Below, piece by piece: positions 13,561-27,800 of a stretch of 64,000 bases of DNA. Each line of letters starts with the position of its first letter. The stretch's first letter is position 1. This DNA is from Wuchereria bancrofti (Eukaryota > Nematoda > Chromadorea > Rhabditida > Onchocercidae): the NCBI GenBank assembly GCA_005281725.1, contig SSBO01000012.1:4040102-4104101 (forward strand), written 5' to 3'. The translations under genes were made by a program, and so were the position numbers. The notes under the pieces are model-generated. The model made no database searches, was not told where the DNA came from, and saw nothing but the letters and a program-made list of their open reading frames with translations.

Positions 13561-16500
13561 ATGGAGTATAAATTCCAACCAAATAATGTTGGTCATCCTG
13601 GAGACTTGTATCAACCTATTCAGTCAATCCAAGAAACAGTTATTGATGCTGATCAAAATGTTCCGGTTACCGATCTCAGCGCACTGCAAATGAGTAGTAA
13701 TACTCAGAGTCAGGATACTACTAATCCTGCACAAAACGACGATTCTGTAGGCTTTGCTTGAATAAAAATAAAACGTAGTTTTGTAGCTTCTATTTAAAAG
13801 TTATTTTTTAATTTAGAAATATTTAAAACACACAAATGTTTTAAATTCTGTTTCAAATAGAACAAATCTTGCCACTTGCTTTATGAAATAAACAAGCAAT
13901 TACATTTGTTCACAGGTGTTCTCACCGATTAAACCCTCCACTTTTTACTCGAATCCAACACAAAGTGGTCAATTATACTACCAAGGAACGCCGAAAATGC
14001 CAGACAGTTACGGTATGCAAAAATTTGCAGGCTTTTAAAATTTTAATTCATATGTTTTTACTATTAAAGTTTTCATAATCTTTAGGCACAGGCGGTCAGT
14101 TTTACTCAAGTCTTTTTTTCCAAACTTGGCCTTACTCAAGCACAACAGCTAATTCATCGGTTACTGCCACAATTGCTGGAGCATCACCTTGCTCCTCCAA
14201 TACTGCTGAACTAAGCTTCACGCAACCAACTACTGTTATCACAGATCCTACTCAAATGCTTGTTGGTTCGTATTCATATTTAAAAATTTTCAAATTCATC
14301 AATTTCTTCTTCTAAAAAAAGTTAAATAAAATTATTCGGAGCAAGATAAACAATGGAATTTGAAAATTTAATTAATTTTATTAATTAATGTTATCCTATT
14401 AGTTAATGTAATTTTTATTTGTTTGAATTATTTATTTTAATATGTTTAATATAATTTCAATATGACGATTTAATAGCATCACTTTTAATATATTTTAGTA
14501 TACACTGATTTTAATTTAATATAGCTAGCACATATTCTAGCGCCTAATCAGACAACAACTCAAAATTTCTTTCCCCAAACATATCAAGCTTATTCAACGA
14601 CGGATTACTATAGTCCACTGCACAGTGCAAATTTGCTAGCAGCACAAACTCGTTTAACAGCTCCCACAGTGGCATGCTCATCGTCCGGTTCTGCTTCATC
14701 CAGGTCATCTACCGGTGTTTCCGGAGCTTCTCGTTCCAAAACCAGAAATTTTACATGTAAGCACTTTAGCATAGTTACCTTGGCTTTACAAACTTGAAAC
14801 GAAAAGTCAAAAAAGCCTTATTTCTTATGATTTAGCTACTATTTTTTTCGTCAGTTTTCTTGAAAATGTTGTTTATCCTTGTTGGAAATACTGGAAGGAG
14901 ATTTTTCTTCGGGAAAAATAGAGTATTAGTAAAGACTTAGACCTATTATCTTGTAAACGTGTGATCACTTAGATTGTCTATGATCATTTCAACTAACTCA
15001 TCATCCGTCATCTGTTATAATTACTACTCATGTATTTTGCAGCAGAAGGACGGGAATGTGTCAACTGCGGCGCCGTACAGACCCCTTTATGGCGAAGGGA
15101 TGGTACTGGTCATTACTTATGCAATGCTTGTGGACTGTATCATAAAATGAATGGACAAAATCGTCCATTGGTCAAGCCCAAGAAGAGGCAGGTAATGTAA
15201 TTTAATTTCACTTTTGTCTTTTATTCATGTGAGATTCCCAACAATTTCAAGAAAAAATTTAAAATTATAGCATATTCACCTCTGTCTGCATTTTAATCTT
15301 TTCACACGTCCGAATTTAGTCGATTCATTGAGTTTTTAAAAGTTTACTTAGGCCGCCAATCTTTTTTTTGGAAATTTTATTTGTAGCCCCAAGAATAGTC
15401 AGAGTGCAACGTCTCACACTACTGATTATCTGATAAAAATACTGTACCAAAAAAGAAAAAATGGATGAAAAAAAAGTTTAAAATAGTTATGCTTTATACC
15501 TTACAATGTTTTGTCGGCTACGATATCAAGCGTTCTTATCAGCCAAACATGTATCAATATATCATCGTATCGATGTGATAAATCTTTGATATATTAGGAG
15601 CAATGACAATGACATAACCGATAGCAATCATTTAACTGAATGTCATTAATTTATTCGATAGATTAGCTAATCTGTCTAAATTTCATATGATTTAATTAAT
15701 TATCTATTATTTCGCTTCAATAACTTTAAAATTCAGTTCATCAGTGAGCATTCTCTAATAATTAAACATTAAGAAGTTTTGATTTCAATCCATTTTTTGG
15801 CATAACTGATACCGATAACATTCAAATTTATCGACAAATTCATGAAATGAGGCGACTATGTTTGACTAATGATACTTTAATCATCTAAAGGATCCAAATT
15901 TGATTCCTCATGATAAAAGGTAGGAGTGTTTTTTTTAGATGCACGCATTTGTAATAGAAAATATTTGAAGAAAAGCAACATTTTTGACGCAGCAACTGTA
16001 AATAAGGCTACGGTACCTACGCCATGTGAACCGGTTTTTCACTTATTCTCTCAATTTTTGTTAAAAAATTTTCCATTTCATCCAGAACTTTAGTTTCATT
16101 GAGAAGCAGTGATTTCAGTCCAAATGATTATTAACTGAAAAAAACTATGCAAATTATAAATTCGAAAATCCAATAATAAAGAGTTTTGCATACTAAGAAA
16201 GTAAATATTGTGAACAGAATTATTATATCGGGACAGTGTACTTTTACTTACCCCAGGAATTCCTGTCAGTTAGTTCTCAAATGAAAATTGTAACTGTCTA
16301 TTCAGATTTGGTGATTTGCAGTTTCATTTGAAATCCCGAATTTCAATGGAAGCTATAACAGACTATTCTTAAATGCAACTGCAATATGATGATTATAAAA
16401 ATGAGTGGCTAGTCGCAAACGATTAATTGAAAAAACGAAAAGACTAAGCAGAGGTAAAGGAGGGAAAAAGGAACTTAGAAGGTCATTATTTTATTGAATC

Positions 16501-19500
16501 TGTCAATCAGATCTTTAGACTTTTACTCTAAAAACCCTTCAATGATCAGTCGTTAACTTGAACACTGTTATATTTGTCTGTAATCTGAGACTAAATGTTT
16601 ATCAAATTGCCATACTGTCATTTAATAACACACATAATACATTGATACTAACAACAACAACAACACCAACTATAAAACGTAATCTATACGTCGATTCGTG
16701 TTACATTGCAATCATCAGTGCAACGTATTTGAAGGATCGAATGGTGATTCACTTTCATGAAAGTTCATTCACGGTTGAATCATATCCTGTCATATCTTAA
16801 GAGACAATCCATCACATTTCAATCTTTTTCTTCTCTGAATATTCTTACATGAATCATCGCGTTCATTCTGTTGTTACCTCTAACCCTGCGATCATTTTAA
16901 TCAGCGATAAGATAAGCACTATTCAAATATTGATTGACGCCAATAACCGTTAACCAATATTTGTGATTACTGGGAGAAAGTGCGGGTTTTCTTTAGATAT
17001 TTGACGAATTTAGGATGAGGTCCCTTTATTCTGAAGTAAACGGATGATCTTTCCTCCTTCCGGTTTATCACTGAACTATCTTGATTTGTTTTTGTGTATA
17101 AGCGCTAAATGGCATAATTATAAGTAGTAGTTACTATCCAACGCAATCACAAAATGAATCCGATGTTGGGGTCGTAAGTTTTATGATTAAGACTATTAGC
17201 AGAGGGTATTTTTCAGCTCTTCATTAATTAAAAACTATCGGCGTAAAGTGACATTTTTGCTCGTTTTCCCGTGCATTCAGCCTATTAAACGTATCGAAGC
17301 GGCGCTTTTTTGAACCTCAGAGGGTAGAAGGGAAGATCAGTGAATTCCAAGGACAAACAAGAGAAAGGGACAGAGAGAGAGAGAGGAGAAAGTGGTGAAG
17401 GGTAAAAGAGGTTTTGTGGAGGCAATGGACTCCGATGATATGACTTATGTTAAATATTAGCGAAAGAAGGTGATCGAGGAGGCACAAGTGAACCAAAAGA
17501 ACGGTGGGAGGAGTAGGTGCTTGAGAAAATGTGGAATGAAAAATTTTATGATAGGCCTAAAAAAATATTTTTAACTTCCAAAAAACAAACAGCCTTAGCA
17601 AGTGTTTCATATAGTTTGAGAAAGTAAAATGTACAACAGTAGATGGTTGGACTATGAGTTAAAGAGCTTTAAGTTCATAAATGCATCCTTGATGCTAGTT
17701 ATTACAGTACACTCAACCTGCAACATCCGTGTCACATTGATATATACAACAGTTACTTGATTGAGCTGCATTTACTCAGTTGAGAACAAAGTTTTACACT
17801 GCTTTGCTACAAAGAAAGAAAACACCTGTACTTTGACTTGCTCACTTCAATAAAAAATGTTTCAAATGTTGCTTTAATAAAACAACAACCTTTTTGTTTA
17901 AAAATTTAAAATTTGAAACTGTACTGCAGATTTCCGTTAAATTTGTAAAAACTTAAGTCTTGTGAAAAGGAATTTGCAAAAAAATCTCACCTTTGCAGCA
18001 AATGTGTCCATGTTTATTTAATTTATTGCGATCTTTACAGCGCAGAAAGACAGAGAGTGATTCCTTTGTTTTGAGTCATTCATTCTTTTTCAGTTTTAAA
18101 TTTGAGGAGGTACATACATTAACAAGAAAATTTAGCCCAATTCTACTAAGCGTTGTACTGAAACAAACAGTATTTGGAAGTGAATGCTTAATATTTGCAG
18201 AGTGCACAAAAAAGGACGGGTATCGAATGTGTCAATTGTAAAACGAATAATACAACATTATGGAGGCGGAACTCTTTAGGACAACCAGTTTGCAACGCCT
18301 GCGGTCTTTATCATAAACTTCACAACGTTAGCTATTTTAAATCAAGTATCCAAAAGTAGAAGAGAAAGGAAAGATGTAAATTAATTTTCATGGAAAGTAA
18401 CACTTTTTTCAAGAGAAAGGCGGCATGTGAAATGTATGGTTAAGATAATCATGATTTATAAAGCAAAGTCACGATACAGCAGAGCATGAAACTAAGGCCA
18501 TTAGCAAGTTTTCAAAGAGTAAAAGGAAATATGCAGTCGGTCATTCATTCGGATAAAATTTAGATCTTTGGATGATGCAAAACAAATATCGCACATATTT
18601 TTATTAATTGCACATTTTCTTACTTCTGACACTAAATTTTGATTTATATGAAAGCAGGAAGTAAAAGCAGTGGATAAGAAAAGTGTAAAAAGGTAGAGAC
18701 TTTCATTCTTACTTGCAATACAATATGGTCATTCAGATTGCTTGACTTACAAGTTTACTATGAAATGAATTCATTTTCAACTGTTTATTTATTAAACAAT
18801 TTTTAGTCAAGTTAATTAAATTTCGTAAAAGTTGATTTCTGGTCGATTTTTTCGCTTTTTCAAGTGATTAACGAATTCCAAAAAAAAAAAAAAAAAAAAA
18901 AGAAAAAAATGGAAAAGAAATTAATGTAATTCAGTAATGAGTTGTAACACTGTATGTTACTAAGGAGGCGCCCACTGTCTAACCATAAATATGATTGATG
19001 ATCGTGGCCTGGGCATCGTAAACGTCTACCATTGTGCATCTATTTATAGTTTATGCAAGAAAGCAAACGATGATTTACGAAAAAGCTGAAAACAATCTAT
19101 AATTAATGAAGTTAATTGCCTATTGAAAAGATTTTATTCATCAATTTTTCTACAACCTATTTGTTGATTTAAATCCCAAATGAATTTTCTCGGGGCTTAA
19201 TATAACTCTTCTCAGTCAATAATTTTATAACTTTTTTTCGGTTTAATTAGAAAGTATTAGTATTGGTGTGGAAAGCTTCCCGTTTATTTCCGTTTAAGCT
19301 GTGAAAATGTATGTGGGTTGAAATTTAAATTTGAAAGGATTAAGTTGTAAAATATCCCATTGTTACAACATTTTCATAGTAAGAAGGAAAGCTATTGTTC
19401 TGCTATGGAATGAAGACTGAGGAATGCTTTTGCTTCCAACGCCGCCCTTAAGTCCGTTGATCAAATTGTACAGCCATAAAGCTACCGCAACAACATTTGT

Positions 19501-19975
19501 AAAAAAACGCCTGCTACTGATTTCATTACAATAATTTGCAAATGATGCTTGGCAGACTGTTTCAATCATAGTCACCTCTTTTTCGCGCCTCATTTGTTAT
19601 CCTATCAACAGATGCTTAACACATTTTTTCAATTTTAAACTGGATTAAATGTATTCATTTAGTGATTCTCTGATTAGCTAAAAGTCACAAATCAACTAAT
19701 AGGAGATGGACTGGTACGCATATTTCTCTTTTTTTTTGCAGATTTCACGACCAATATCGATGAAAAAGGATGGTATTCAGACCAGAAATCGTAAAATTAG
19801 CACGAAAAACAAGAATAAGAAGCGTGGTCCATCAGAAGGACCATTCTACGATATGTTGAAGCCACAGCCGAACCCATACAGTGATATGAAGTTTCATTTA
19901 CCTTCCGCACACGCATATATCCCAGCTGCCACTCAAACACCATATCCGGCTCAATTCATCTTTCATGCCTCATAA
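13561..19975 (+). CDS. elt-1: GATA transcription factor, ELT-1 type, two zinc fingers
   Basis: DNA-binding regulator of the ELT-1/GATA1-3 class; in C. elegans ELT-1 specifies epidermis. Seven exons join in frame: 13561-13746, 13916-14012, 14086-14265, 14541-14756, 15043-15191, 18201-18326 and 19742-19975, giving 395 residues (C. elegans ELT-1 is about 416). Residues 1-226 are a Gln/Ser/Thr-rich presumed activation region. The N-finger has C232, C235, C253 and C256, and the C-finger C286, C289, C307 and C310; both are CX2C-X17-CX2C with LWRR and CNACGLY motifs. The basic tail ([13 protein letters not shown]) after finger two is diagnostic of two-finger GATA factors. At the exon 5 junction the alternative acceptor 3 bp downstream would create a stop codon, which fixes 15043 as the start. 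A 3.0 kb intron separates the two fingers and a 1.4 kb intron follows the second. Confidence 0.96.
18880..18901. repeat. 22-bp poly-A run
   Basis: Uninterrupted A run inside intron 6 of the GATA gene. No flanking target-site duplication or retroposed gene was seen. Confidence 0.9.
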
Positions 19976-22900
19976 TTGAACCACTTTTCTAACAATTTCT
20001 ACTAATTTTGTTTCCGAATTTTTTGAATCAATCTTGCATGCTTGTGATCCATGAAAAGCGAGCTTTATTATTCATGCCTTTCTTTCTTCTGTATTTCTGC
20101 CTGAAACTTTTTTGCTTCGAAATATATTTTCCTCCCTTGTTTCTGTTTAAGACTTTAAAATTTGCTGTTTCACTCAGTTGAATCAATTGTACATTTATTA
20201 TAGAGAATCAGACATAAAATTAAGGTGAGATGAATATGTTTCCATATAATCTCTGTTAATAATGAAACAGAGCATGCACTGACCTCAATCATTTTTTACA
20301 TTACCAATGATAAAATGGTAACTTTCTAGATCTTCTGTATAATGGATTTGTATGGCTTTGTTCTGTTTATTAAATGGTTCCTAAAGTGCCTCCTGTTTAA
20401 TTCATTGTAAAATTAAACTGTTCGATATATTTCATTTGTGGAATCTGTCATTTGCTCCGTGCTCTTATTACCAAATTTAAGCAAAATTCATTCAACGTCA
20501 GCAGTGCATGGTGAAAAATTTTTACTTTTCAAGCAGATTTACCAGTTCTGAATTTTCACTAACAAATTTGTATATGCAGTTCTTAAATTGCTTGACCTGA
20601 ATCATTTCTGATTCGCTTAAGCTATTCAACCGAATGGCGAAGCCATTAATTTTATTAATGAACCGCGAATTGTACTTTTCATTTTTTTTAAAGCAATGCT
20701 TTTTTTTTTTCGAAAAAAAGCAATGCTGAAACTTCTGAACGAAAACAGTAGTTTTATAAATTCAATTTCAATTTTATGGCTTGTCAGGCATTCATTTTTT
20801 AGAATCAGATGCTGCATGGAATTGAGGTATGGAAGTTACTTTTCCCCAAAGCGCATTTGTGATATTGATGTAATTCTTCAATCGATTTTAACGCAATTCC
20901 AGAATTTTCGCCATTCTGAAAACTTATCATGCTTATCATTCTGAAAGACATATACCATGTTTTTGAATGACTCACGACAATTTTGCCATTCCTTCTATTT
21001 ATCTATTGTCACATTAATTCAATGGCAATAATAAATAGATACGAAATAATGACTGCAACAAGCACTTCTCTACGATAAAAAAATGCAAGCATCCGTTCTG
21101 TCCTTATTTTATTTTGAGGTCCACATAACCACTTGGTTTCATCTTTTCGCAAATGAACCATAACTTCCGAAGTCCTTACCTTGAATAACTATGCCTTTTC
21201 CATTACTTATTACTTGTTTGTTAATTTTCAAAATATTACCCATGAAATCATGAAAAAAGATGAAAAGAATGTTTTTTACAGTTTGTGAGGTAATCGATTG
21301 AGGGGAATGGATAGCGGCATTCTCCAACCTAGTGGAAATCGTAGTAGTTTTTTTATTGTCTCAGCTTGCATAGCTCCTTTATTTTTGCTCTTCTTCTCTA
21401 AATAGACACAAGCTTTGACCGGAAATGGTACGAAAAAGATATTTTTTATTGTTTTTTATTAATTTGATATTCAAATTAAGAAAATAATCTGAGTCCTTTG
21501 GGATTACATTCACTTGGCTTCTGGCGCCGTTTACTGCTGATATCTCCACCAGCAAAACGGAAATTCATTTAAGCAAAAGTATGTCCTAACTGGATATTAC
21601 CAGCCTTTCTTCCTGCCACATAGGAAGAATTTGTCACAGTCATGATTTCCTCATGCCAATTAGAAGGCATAAAAGCTAAATCTGGTTTTTTGAAATCGGT
21701 AAAGATTGCTTAAAATTTTAATAATAAATATTTGAATGATAAATATGACATCGCTAATAATACTATTTCAGATATCGTAATTACCATGAAATATTTAACG
21801 AATTTGTTGTCATCAAAAGTGTTGTTCAAATATACAAATTTAGTAAAACCGCCATAGAAAACAAGTGAATGAGCTAAAAATTTAGGTTAGTCGGTTAGTT
21901 AAGGAGAGATTTCTGGATTCTGGTGAGTGAAGTGAGCTCGGTAAGAGCAGAACCCGTTTTCACTTCTCCTTGATGAAATTCTTCACTCTTTCCTTACCAT
22001 CCCATCAACCTCCCTTCTTTCGTTTTCCCCAACTCATGATATCGTCTGATGCAATCAGTTTAGTCAGTTTAGTGCTGGCAAAAGCGAGGTCGTTTGATCG
22101 TTATCTGGTTCACTAGCTCCTCTTCCATCATCCACTTGTCCGTTCGCCCTCCTTTTTCCTAAAAAGGTCGTTTCACAAAATTATTCCAAATAGACATACA
22201 CATTCTAGAATTTTAACATGTTTTCATTTCATTAATTAACAAACAACCTACTCCTATATTTCATTCCTACCTACCAATCAAACGATACTAAAAATATTGC
22301 TATTGAATTCATTTAAAAATCTGATCATAGTAATCTAGTAACAATCACAACAAAGCAAAGTAATTTGATGAAAAACTTTGATTCCTGGACTGAAATTTTA
22401 AAGGTTGAATATATGTATTGAGTTCAATATTTCAGATGTGTTCGAAAGTAAAAATTATTAGACTGAATAATACCATTCTTTTCAGTTGAAAAACAAAAAG
22501 GTTCGTTGTTCTTTGCAATTTAGTATAATTAATGATATGAAATGTCTATCCAAGAAAAAATCAAATCTGAGCAGTAAACGAGATAACATTTTCAGGCAGT
22601 TAACAAAATTGATGGATCATAACATATACTGCTAACACGTCTGAATTCAATTTGAAAAATTAGAAATACTTTTCATATTGTAACAGAAAAGTTTGACTGA
22701 TGAAGGACAACTATTTTCAGAATGCGAATTTTCTCCTAGTAATTCTCTTTTTTCTGACAAAACAAAAGTTAAAGATGATGAGAGCAGTCGAGTTAGACTA
22801 CCTCATACAAATCGAACAGAGTTTTAAAGAATTGATACAAAGTACTTCAAAATTCGGAAGATTTAGATTTTGGTGAAATATATGCTGTTGGTAATGCATG

Positions 22901-24885
22901 TTTAAACTTCAGTAAATAAATGAAAGTTTAGTCCTTTTGAAACTTCATCTAAAAAAAATTAAAATGAATGGCAATTTAAAAACTTTGTGCATTCCCTTGA
23001 TGTTTCATTAATTCGTAGGAAAATAACTTTTAGAAATTCCTCATTGTGTCTCAACATTCTACATGCTTCATAGCAAGAATATAACCATTGATCGATCCAC
23101 TGTACATTTCTCATTTGAAGTAATAACGCTAGTAAAGTAAAGCTCCAGTGCTTTAGAAATTTCTATCACTGTGAAACATTAAGAATAGTGGTATTCATAA
23201 TCAATTCGTAATCTATTCATATGGATAACAATAATAATGATAAGGTAATACAAAAACAGTCGGTATGATAGCTAATCATGATGTAAATATTCACACATTG
23301 TAATAAATGTTTATACACATGTGTACTATTTATATTTGTACTAATTTCAAAATTCCAATTTAATCTTTAAAAACTTTTTTTGCACGAAAATGAATTTTGG
23401 TAATTGTAAAATTAGATAAAATTCTACGTTCCTGAACTAGTAGTCGTGAACATTATCTTCGGAATAAATTTTTTGCTAAATCACTGAATGATTTTTAGAT
23501 GAACTATAGGGGCAAAGTTTTAAAAAAAAATCCACGAATCGAGCATACGAATGTAATGATGGAAGTTTTTTCATTTCAAAGATCAATTACCATATTTCAA
23601 ACACACATTTCCAATCAAATTATTTTATGGGCTATATTTAATGATAAAATAACTTATACTTCAACAGTTATCAGGCAACTTTACTTTAGATTTCACTATT
23701 AAATATGAAGGTTGTAATCTTTATAGACTTAAAACTGCTGCAATATTGGTTGGGATAAAACGACTTATCACAAAAATTTAGAATATTTTTACAGATATCC
23801 TTTCCGTCAGATATTCTCTCTGTAAGCAGAAGTTGCAAGGCGTACCATTTCCCCTTTTCCTTTCCCTTTCAACCAACAAATTGCAAGAAGGGATTACCTT
23901 TACAGCCAAAGAAATGAAAGTAATACTGAGTTAGCATAGCGAATCCCGAGGGCAGAATCCAACTCAACATCAGTTATTACGATTACACATTAAAGTTACG
24001 AATTAAAAAAAAGTTATCACCCCTACAATATTTCCAAAATCACTCGTGCAAAGTTGCAGATTTCCATTCAGTAAACTCCCATAATCTTCAGCAAAGAGAG
24101 CTTCCAATCACATCCGCAAAGGCACTGCAGTATCTGGGGAAAATCAAATGTCAGGAAATCTTCATAAGAACTAACTGCGAGACCAATAAAAGCAACTAGA
24201 AGAATTCACGGGAGCAAAGGACATGGTAGTGACAGATAAATTAAAATATCGTTAACAAAACCTACCACTAAAAACCGTCACACCTTACTGGACTTTTTCC
24301 GCATAAGCATCCAAAATCTCGACCAATAGTTCAGCATTCTTCCACCATTGTTTACGAAAAACAACTTTGATTATTTAGACTTGACATGAGCAATACAGAA
24401 ACGTTTTATATAGTAGTACGTTTTATAGAAGTTGTTACAAGGGCGCTATGTTTCTTGAACATATACAATCAAGATCAACAAATGGTAAACCAACACGGAA
24501 TCAATGAAAGGGAGTACCCACTACAGTAGTGCAGCAATCACAATTGATATAATCTCAGATAAAAAAATAATTGTCTGAGACATGCAAATTTTTAAATCTT
24601 CAAATTAAATTTGGAATTCCATTTATTGGAGCAAACTGGCTATATTAAAAGAAAGAATTGAAGAATCTAAAAATCCCTAAAGTCATCAGTGACACGTTTC
24701 ATGAAGAAACAAGAAATCCAGTTTGAAAGTACGTATTTATAAATTAAAAAAGAAACATTCCTCATCCGAAAATAACATCACATACTGGTGTAACAAAGGG
24801 AACATCAACAAACTGCTAAAATCCCACCTTAAAACAAAATAATAAGAAAAAGAAACGCAGTGTTTCAGAAACACAGCCAGAAGTA
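19976..24885. other. intergenic region between convergent genes
   Basis: The 4.9 kb between the stop codons of the GATA gene and the coatomer gene holds the 3' untranslated regions of both. I see only short open frames without recognisable domains. The compositional features are ordinary AT-rich sequence. Confidence 0.6.
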
Positions 24886-27800
24886 TTACTCATTATTTTT
24901 CAAACTCAAATCATCAATATTGAACGCATCATCGTCATCAAACTGATCATCATCTTCGTCATCGCTCCAAGCTATTACTCTCTCTTGATTTCTTATTTCT
25001 GCATCTTGCACCACCTGAGCATACATTAAAACCACTATAATAACAGGAAGAACATATATCATTCAATTAAGACCTCGACAAAATTTTCCATTCGGCAAAT
25101 GAATACAAACAGCTTCGCTAACATGGCATGAGTACTGATTTTCAATTACAACAGAAATTAAATAAAGCTCTGTGTAAGAAAAACATTTACTTCAGGTTGC
25201 GGTTGAAGAGCACTTTCAACGACGTCCGGTCCTCCGTCTGAAGGAACGATATCTGGTCGAGCACGATCGCGTACAATATCTGGACCCATGGCTACATCCA
25301 TCGGATTTCCCTGAGGTACAAGAAAATTAACGCCACTTTTTTTGAACGAAAACATATTTTGTAGTACGAACTTGAATACAATCTTCTTTGCTTCGTCATC
25401 TCAATTCCCCTTTTATAACACAATAATGATATGTAAACAGAATCGTCCTTACACAAACGTCTATTAAAGGAAAAACGGTACCTCTTCTTCTTCGCTATCT
25501 TCAGTAACATCAGAATTTATATCAGTTGGAGCTGTGATCTCCAAAGAGGATGAAAGAACCGCTGAAATATGAGACAACGGTTTTGTGTAAATGTATTGTT
25601 CTGGCAGAGACTTGGAAGAGTCGATTGTTACAGCTGTTGAATCAGTTTGAGAATCTGGAGTTGTGGAAGACTTGTAAATAATCCTGGACGAAATTTGTGA
25701 CAGTGGAGTAGTTGAAGTAGTAAGCAGTGCTCTCGAGGAATCTAGAATAGTCTGTACATTTCCAGACAAAAAAGCTGAATCGGTTGCAGTATGACATGCT
25801 TCTATAACCCTGCTATCCAGAACAGCATTTCCGTTTCTCAACAATTCTGCACCTCCATCTTCATGAAAGATTAACGCACCTGAAACACATCCTTTTAACA
25901 AGTTTCAACACTTTTTCGGCTTTGTTAGTGATTCACCAACCTGATTTTTCTGCCTCCGCCATTTCTCCAAGAATATTACGCTCTGTATTAGTTGGTGGAC
26001 GCGCCGAAGCTTTAATTGGCAACTTCGTTAATTCTTTGAGGAACCGCTCAGCTTTTAATGTTTCATTAAAACCCGAGAAAAGATTGGGATATTTTGATGG
26101 CTTAGCGAGACTTTCCCCAATGTCCTGCAATAAAGATGTTAATCTAAAAAAAGAGACCAAAATCTCGAAAAAAAAAAACAGTTAAGGATGCCAAAATATA
26201 GGAAAAACCTTCTGTCCGTCTAATATCTTACGGGAGATCTTCTCTTTCCATAACGACACAACGCGATCAACCTGAAATATAAAATTCCTAGACTTAGACT
26301 CCTTACGACAAAAAAAGAAATATCAAGAACTACAGCCATGTTAAATGTGCCTACACTAACCTGAGAAGGACAGTATGTGCGTGCAAAAAACGCAGCCTCC
26401 GGAAGACGGTTAGTTAAAATCAAAATTTCCAAACATCTGTCCAAATCGCCGAGTAGAAGGTATGAAAGGAATGATGAGTTATGTTGCGCCGAAAGCTCTG
26501 CATCGGATGCCAACTTAGACAGCTAAAAAATGGGGATGGTCAGTCAAGTTTACTTGCTCTGACCACTACAATTCAACAAAAGATAGCACAGGTTGATATA
26601 ATGTATCTTATTTCACGCCTATTTTGCAAATACCGTTCTTTTTCCCCCACTACATATAACAGGCAAAGCTAATGTCAAATAATGGCAAACCGTACAAGTA
26701 GATACTTAATATACAATCGGACTAAGGTACGCATCACGCTAATACTGAAATATGAACAAACAGTACCGCTACCTGAAATAATTCGATATCACGGAAAACC
26801 ACTAACATCAATTACAACTCTTAGGAAACATAGTTAGACAGGACAATTCAAGAAACACTACCAATGCAGCCGATCCGGCAGATGTAGCCAACAATAATAA
26901 TCCACCATAATCCCGTGCTCGGCCAAGACATTCCCCGGCTAACATAAGTTCGCTCTGCAGTGTAGCTGCTTGAGAAAGTTGTCGCCACTTTTCCTCCGAA
27001 TCAGCAGTCACGGCAAGATCATACGCTAGTTTTAAATCTCCAAGGGAGAGAGCAAGCTCAAAACGATGATCTGGATCCTGACTAACCACCAAAGCTTGCT
27101 TCCGGAATCCTTGTTTCTCCAGAAAGTGCGCTACACGAGTTCGATGATCACGTGGTATTACTGGCAACATCTTCAAAATTTGGTACTGCTTGCAAGAAAT
27201 GTCAAAATATTTAAAACCCAGGATTCAACACTACATTTCTAAATTTAACTAATACCGATTTTTATGTTATCAAGTCCCAACTGCGGTACCCACTTACAGT
27301 ATTCGCTGTGTCAAAATCCCGACGCATAACTGCAGTTTGGTACTCGAGTACCGATAACAGCAAACGATATGAGACGAAATTATGGTCTTTATCGCATAGG
27401 TATAGTCTGCTTTCCTTTGGAGTATAACCCAGCTAAAATTATTGAAAAAAATGAATACAGCAGTGCAGTCCGAAAATATTTTGGACATCACAGACAGGAA
27501 AAATTGTAGGATTAAAATATTTTCCTTTAAAATCTTGTTGAAAAATTGATAGAAAAAATCACTTCTGCTGTTACTGGTAATATCTTCAAAATTTGGTACT
27601 GCTTGTTTTGTTAACGGTCATGGTTATGATATTTTATTAAATGAAAGTTTCTTATTGAACTCACTAAATAGAGAGGACGATCCATATGGGCAATAGTGAC
27701 TATTTCACCCCCGACATAATAGTTTAGTCGATTTAAGTCAGTCGTAAATATGAAGCAATCACCAATCCACATTGCTGTTTTAACACTTTCCTGTACTTCA

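Noticed and set aside
18880..18901. Poly-A run as a sign of a retroposed element
   Set aside because: No adjacent processed gene copy or target-site duplication; simple homopolymers are common in this window.
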